Shown: piece after piece, positions 6,617 through 7,204 of the stretch | Layout of the letters: each line of letters opens with the position of its first letter | How positions within the stretch are numbered: the stretch's first letter is position 1 | NCBI GenBank assembly: GCA_045133915.1 | Contig: JBGUUX010000097.1 | Coordinates: 1 to 7,204, forward strand | Reading direction: 5' to 3' | Source: RGIG7300 sp045133915 | Lineage (GTDB): Bacteria > Bacillota > Clostridia > Oscillospirales > CAG-272 | Length of the DNA stretch: 7,204 bases | Position numbers and translations under genes: made by a program | Notes under the pieces: generated by a model | What the model saw: only the letters and a program-made list of their open reading frames with translations | What the model was told of the DNA's origin: nothing | Databases searched by the model: none

Positions 6617-6636
6617 TGTTCGTAAAAACACGAACA
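6617..6636. repeat. Perfect 7-bp inverted repeat, TGTTCGT/ACGAACA
   Basis: TGTTCGT (6617-6623) and ACGAACA (6630-6636) flank a 6-nt A-rich centre. A further ACGAACA is at 6597-6603 and TTCGT at 6588-6592, so the same half-site appears four times in 49 bp. No U tract follows on either strand, which argues against a terminator and favours a protein-binding site. Confidence 0.5.
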
Positions 6637-6646
6637 GTTTGGGCTG

Positions 6647-6695
6647 AAAATATAAAAACCTTCAAATTCCGACATTCTGCCGAAACTCAAAGGTT
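6647..6695 (-). terminator. Terminator-like hairpin with U tract, pointing toward mraZ
   Basis: The minus-strand transcript from 6695 to 6657 folds into an uninterrupted 17-pair stem with a 5-nt loop (AGAAT). Twelve pairs are Watson-Crick and five are G-U, followed by TTTTT and then TTTT two or three bases further on. The G-U pairs become C-A mismatches in the opposite transcript, so the structure is specific to the minus strand. It would end a transcript arriving from the right, or attenuate read-through into the dcw operon. Confidence 0.65.
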
Positions 6696-6701
6696 ATATA
6701 T

Positions 6702-6730
6702 ATTGTATACCGTCGTGGGGTTAAAATCAA
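6702..6730 (-). promoter_or_regulatory. Promoter-like pair abutting the terminator hairpin
   Basis: TTGATT (6730-6725) and TACAAT (6707-6702) are separated by 17 bp. The predicted start falls at about 6695, the first base of the 17-pair hairpin. A transcript from here would either be a tiny terminated RNA or carry a 5' stabilising hairpin. It may also be chance in A/T-rich DNA. Confidence 0.35.
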
Positions 6731-6754
6731 GAAAACAAGACCGTTATTTACATA

Positions 6755-6834
6755 GGTAATATATGGTTTTCCTCCCCGGTGAGTCCTATAACATTACCGT
6801 ATCTGTATCATATATGTACTCAGCAATGGTATAG
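6755..6834 (-). other. Mutually exclusive RNA stems (possible leader or ncRNA structure)
   Basis: In the minus-strand RNA, CTATACCATT (6834-6825) can pair with AATGTTATAG (6795-6786), 9 of 10 positions. Alternatively GGTAATGT (6798-6791) can pair with ATATTACC (6762-6755), 8 pairs including one G-U. The two share 6791-6795 and cannot coexist. A terminator-like hairpin follows downstream. This resembles switch or attenuator layout, but no known aptamer was recognised. Confidence 0.3.
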
Positions 6835-6930
6835 TTGGTGTTAACATAAAACGCAAAGATCAAGGACACGATCCGTTTACAACATCAACTCATCAGTTAC
6901 TCCTATAGTCTCTTAAATTCGTTGTGTTAC

Positions 6931-7036
6931 GGTGCGCAACTCGGTTTGCTCATCCGCTACCGTCCCCTCAAAAAGCTTGTTAAACTCGCTTTGGAGACCT
7001 CCGACGGCGTCGTAAAGCCACGTTTGGCCCTGCACC
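6931..7036. other. GC-rich island bounded by GGTGC/GCACC
   Basis: This stretch is clearly richer in G+C than its flanks and is closed by complementary ends GGTGC (6931-6935) and GCACC (7032-7036). Within it the minus-strand RNA can pair GTCTCC and AAAGC with downstream GCTTT and GGGGAC around an 11-nt loop, with a 4-nt bulge. Frames on both strands are open for short distances without a credible start. It may be a structured RNA or a remnant of a gene or mobile element; I cannot identify it. Confidence 0.3.
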
Positions 7037-7116
7037 CTTTAATTTCAGATAGTTCAGAATATCCCGATTTGTCGCAGATAGCTCGTTCTATGCCGATGCT
7101 CTCGCATTAAGGCGTA

Positions 7117-7144
7117 AAAAAAGCATCCCGAAGGATGCTTTTTT
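7117..7144 (-). terminator. Intrinsic terminator, potentially bidirectional
   Basis: A perfect 12-pair stem (six A-T pairs plus GCATCC/GGATGC) closes a 4-nt loop. On the minus strand the loop is UUCG closed by C-G, a very stable tetraloop, and the stem ends in a run of seven T. It lies 14 nt after the stop codon of the gene at the right edge, so it most likely ends that transcript. The A run on the other side would let it work on the plus strand also. Confidence 0.9.
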
Positions 7145-7158
7145 CGTTATGTTATCGC

Positions 7159-7204
7159 TTATGCGATAGTAATGTAGTGGAAGTTGTAGGACTCGTCGTC
7201 GTAC
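7159..7204 (-). CDS. 3' end of an unidentified upstream gene
   Basis: The last 14 codons of a frame that enters from the right edge, ending YDDESYNFHYITIA and TAA. Support comes from the unremarkable protein-like composition and from the strong terminator 14 nt downstream on the same strand. A 6-pair hairpin (TATCGC/GCGATA) spans the stop codon. The fragment is too short to assign a family. It is separated from mraZ by about 800 nt and a terminator, so it is probably not part of the dcw operon. Confidence 0.55.
   Translation of the reverse strand, partial: YDDESYNFHYITIA

Larger units (their letters stand above)
6357..7158. other. Gene-free upstream region of the dcw cluster
   Basis: About 800 nt with no convincing coding sequence on either strand. 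The mraZ-proximal 300 nt are A/T rich and hold promoter-like and operator-like sites. The distal part (about 6700-7110) has several long complementary segments and a GC-rich stretch at 6931-7036. It is bounded by a terminator-like hairpin pointing left (6647-6695) and a strong terminator at the right (7117-7144). It could hold an unrecognised noncoding RNA, a long leader, or a decayed gene. I found no match to the conserved cores of RNase P, tmRNA, SRP RNA or common riboswitches by eye. Confidence 0.6.

Noticed and set aside
6856..6895. CTGATGAG followed by AAAC on the minus strand, resembling a hammerhead ribozyme core
   Set aside because: The second core element reads TAAAC rather than GAAAC, and no convincing stems I, II or III could be drawn.
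6913..7035. 40-codon minus-strand frame from a GTG, ending VTQRI
   Set aside because: The composition is protein-like, but the putative ribosome binding site touches the start codon, there is no homology I recognise, and all frames here are similarly open. A gene remnant remains possible.
6922..7110. 62-codon plus-strand frame stopping just before the right-hand terminator
   Set aside because: It uses a TTG start without a ribosome binding site and has no recognisable domain. The nearness to the terminator is explained by the minus-strand gene at the edge.

Overview
The window carries the front of a division and cell wall (dcw) cluster of a low-to-mid GC Firmicute, read entirely on the minus strand. 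In transcription order, right to left, the genes are mraZ, rsmH (mraW), a long ftsL-like gene, a class B penicillin-binding protein with two C-terminal PASTA domains, murE, and the 5' third of murF, which runs off the left edge. This order, AGGAGG-type ribosome binding sites, the PASTA-bearing PBP and a MurE with the DNPR signature of meso-diaminopimelate ligases all suggest a clostridial organism. Ruminococcus or another Oscillospiraceae is my best guess from gene order and style, not a proven assignment.

Layout: murF (partial, 1-521) overlaps the end of murE (502-1953) by 20 nt. A 47-nt gap holds a hairpin that covers the murE ribosome binding site. The PBP gene (2001-4226) is separated from ftsL (4373-4999) by 146 nt containing two hairpins. 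rsmH (5018-5926) starts 1 nt after the mraZ stop codon (mraZ 5928-6356). Upstream of mraZ are about 800 nt without a convincing gene. This stretch holds a well-formed sigma-A-type promoter followed at once by four TGGGN-like repeats at exact 10-bp period (a probable MraZ operator), a LexA/DinR-like box in a cluster of GAAC/GTTC dyads, a 17-bp hairpin with U tract pointing toward mraZ, a region of mutually exclusive stems, and a GC-rich island. At the far right is a UUCG-loop terminator and the last 14 codons of an unidentified upstream gene on the same strand.

How the genes work together: MraZ is expected to repress its own operon. RsmH methylates 16S rRNA. FtsL and the class B PBP belong to the septal peptidoglycan machine. 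MurE and MurF add the third residue (meso-DAP) and the terminal dipeptide to the UDP-MurNAc precursor which that machine consumes. The coding part is an ordinary dcw cluster. The least explained part of the window is the mraZ upstream region.
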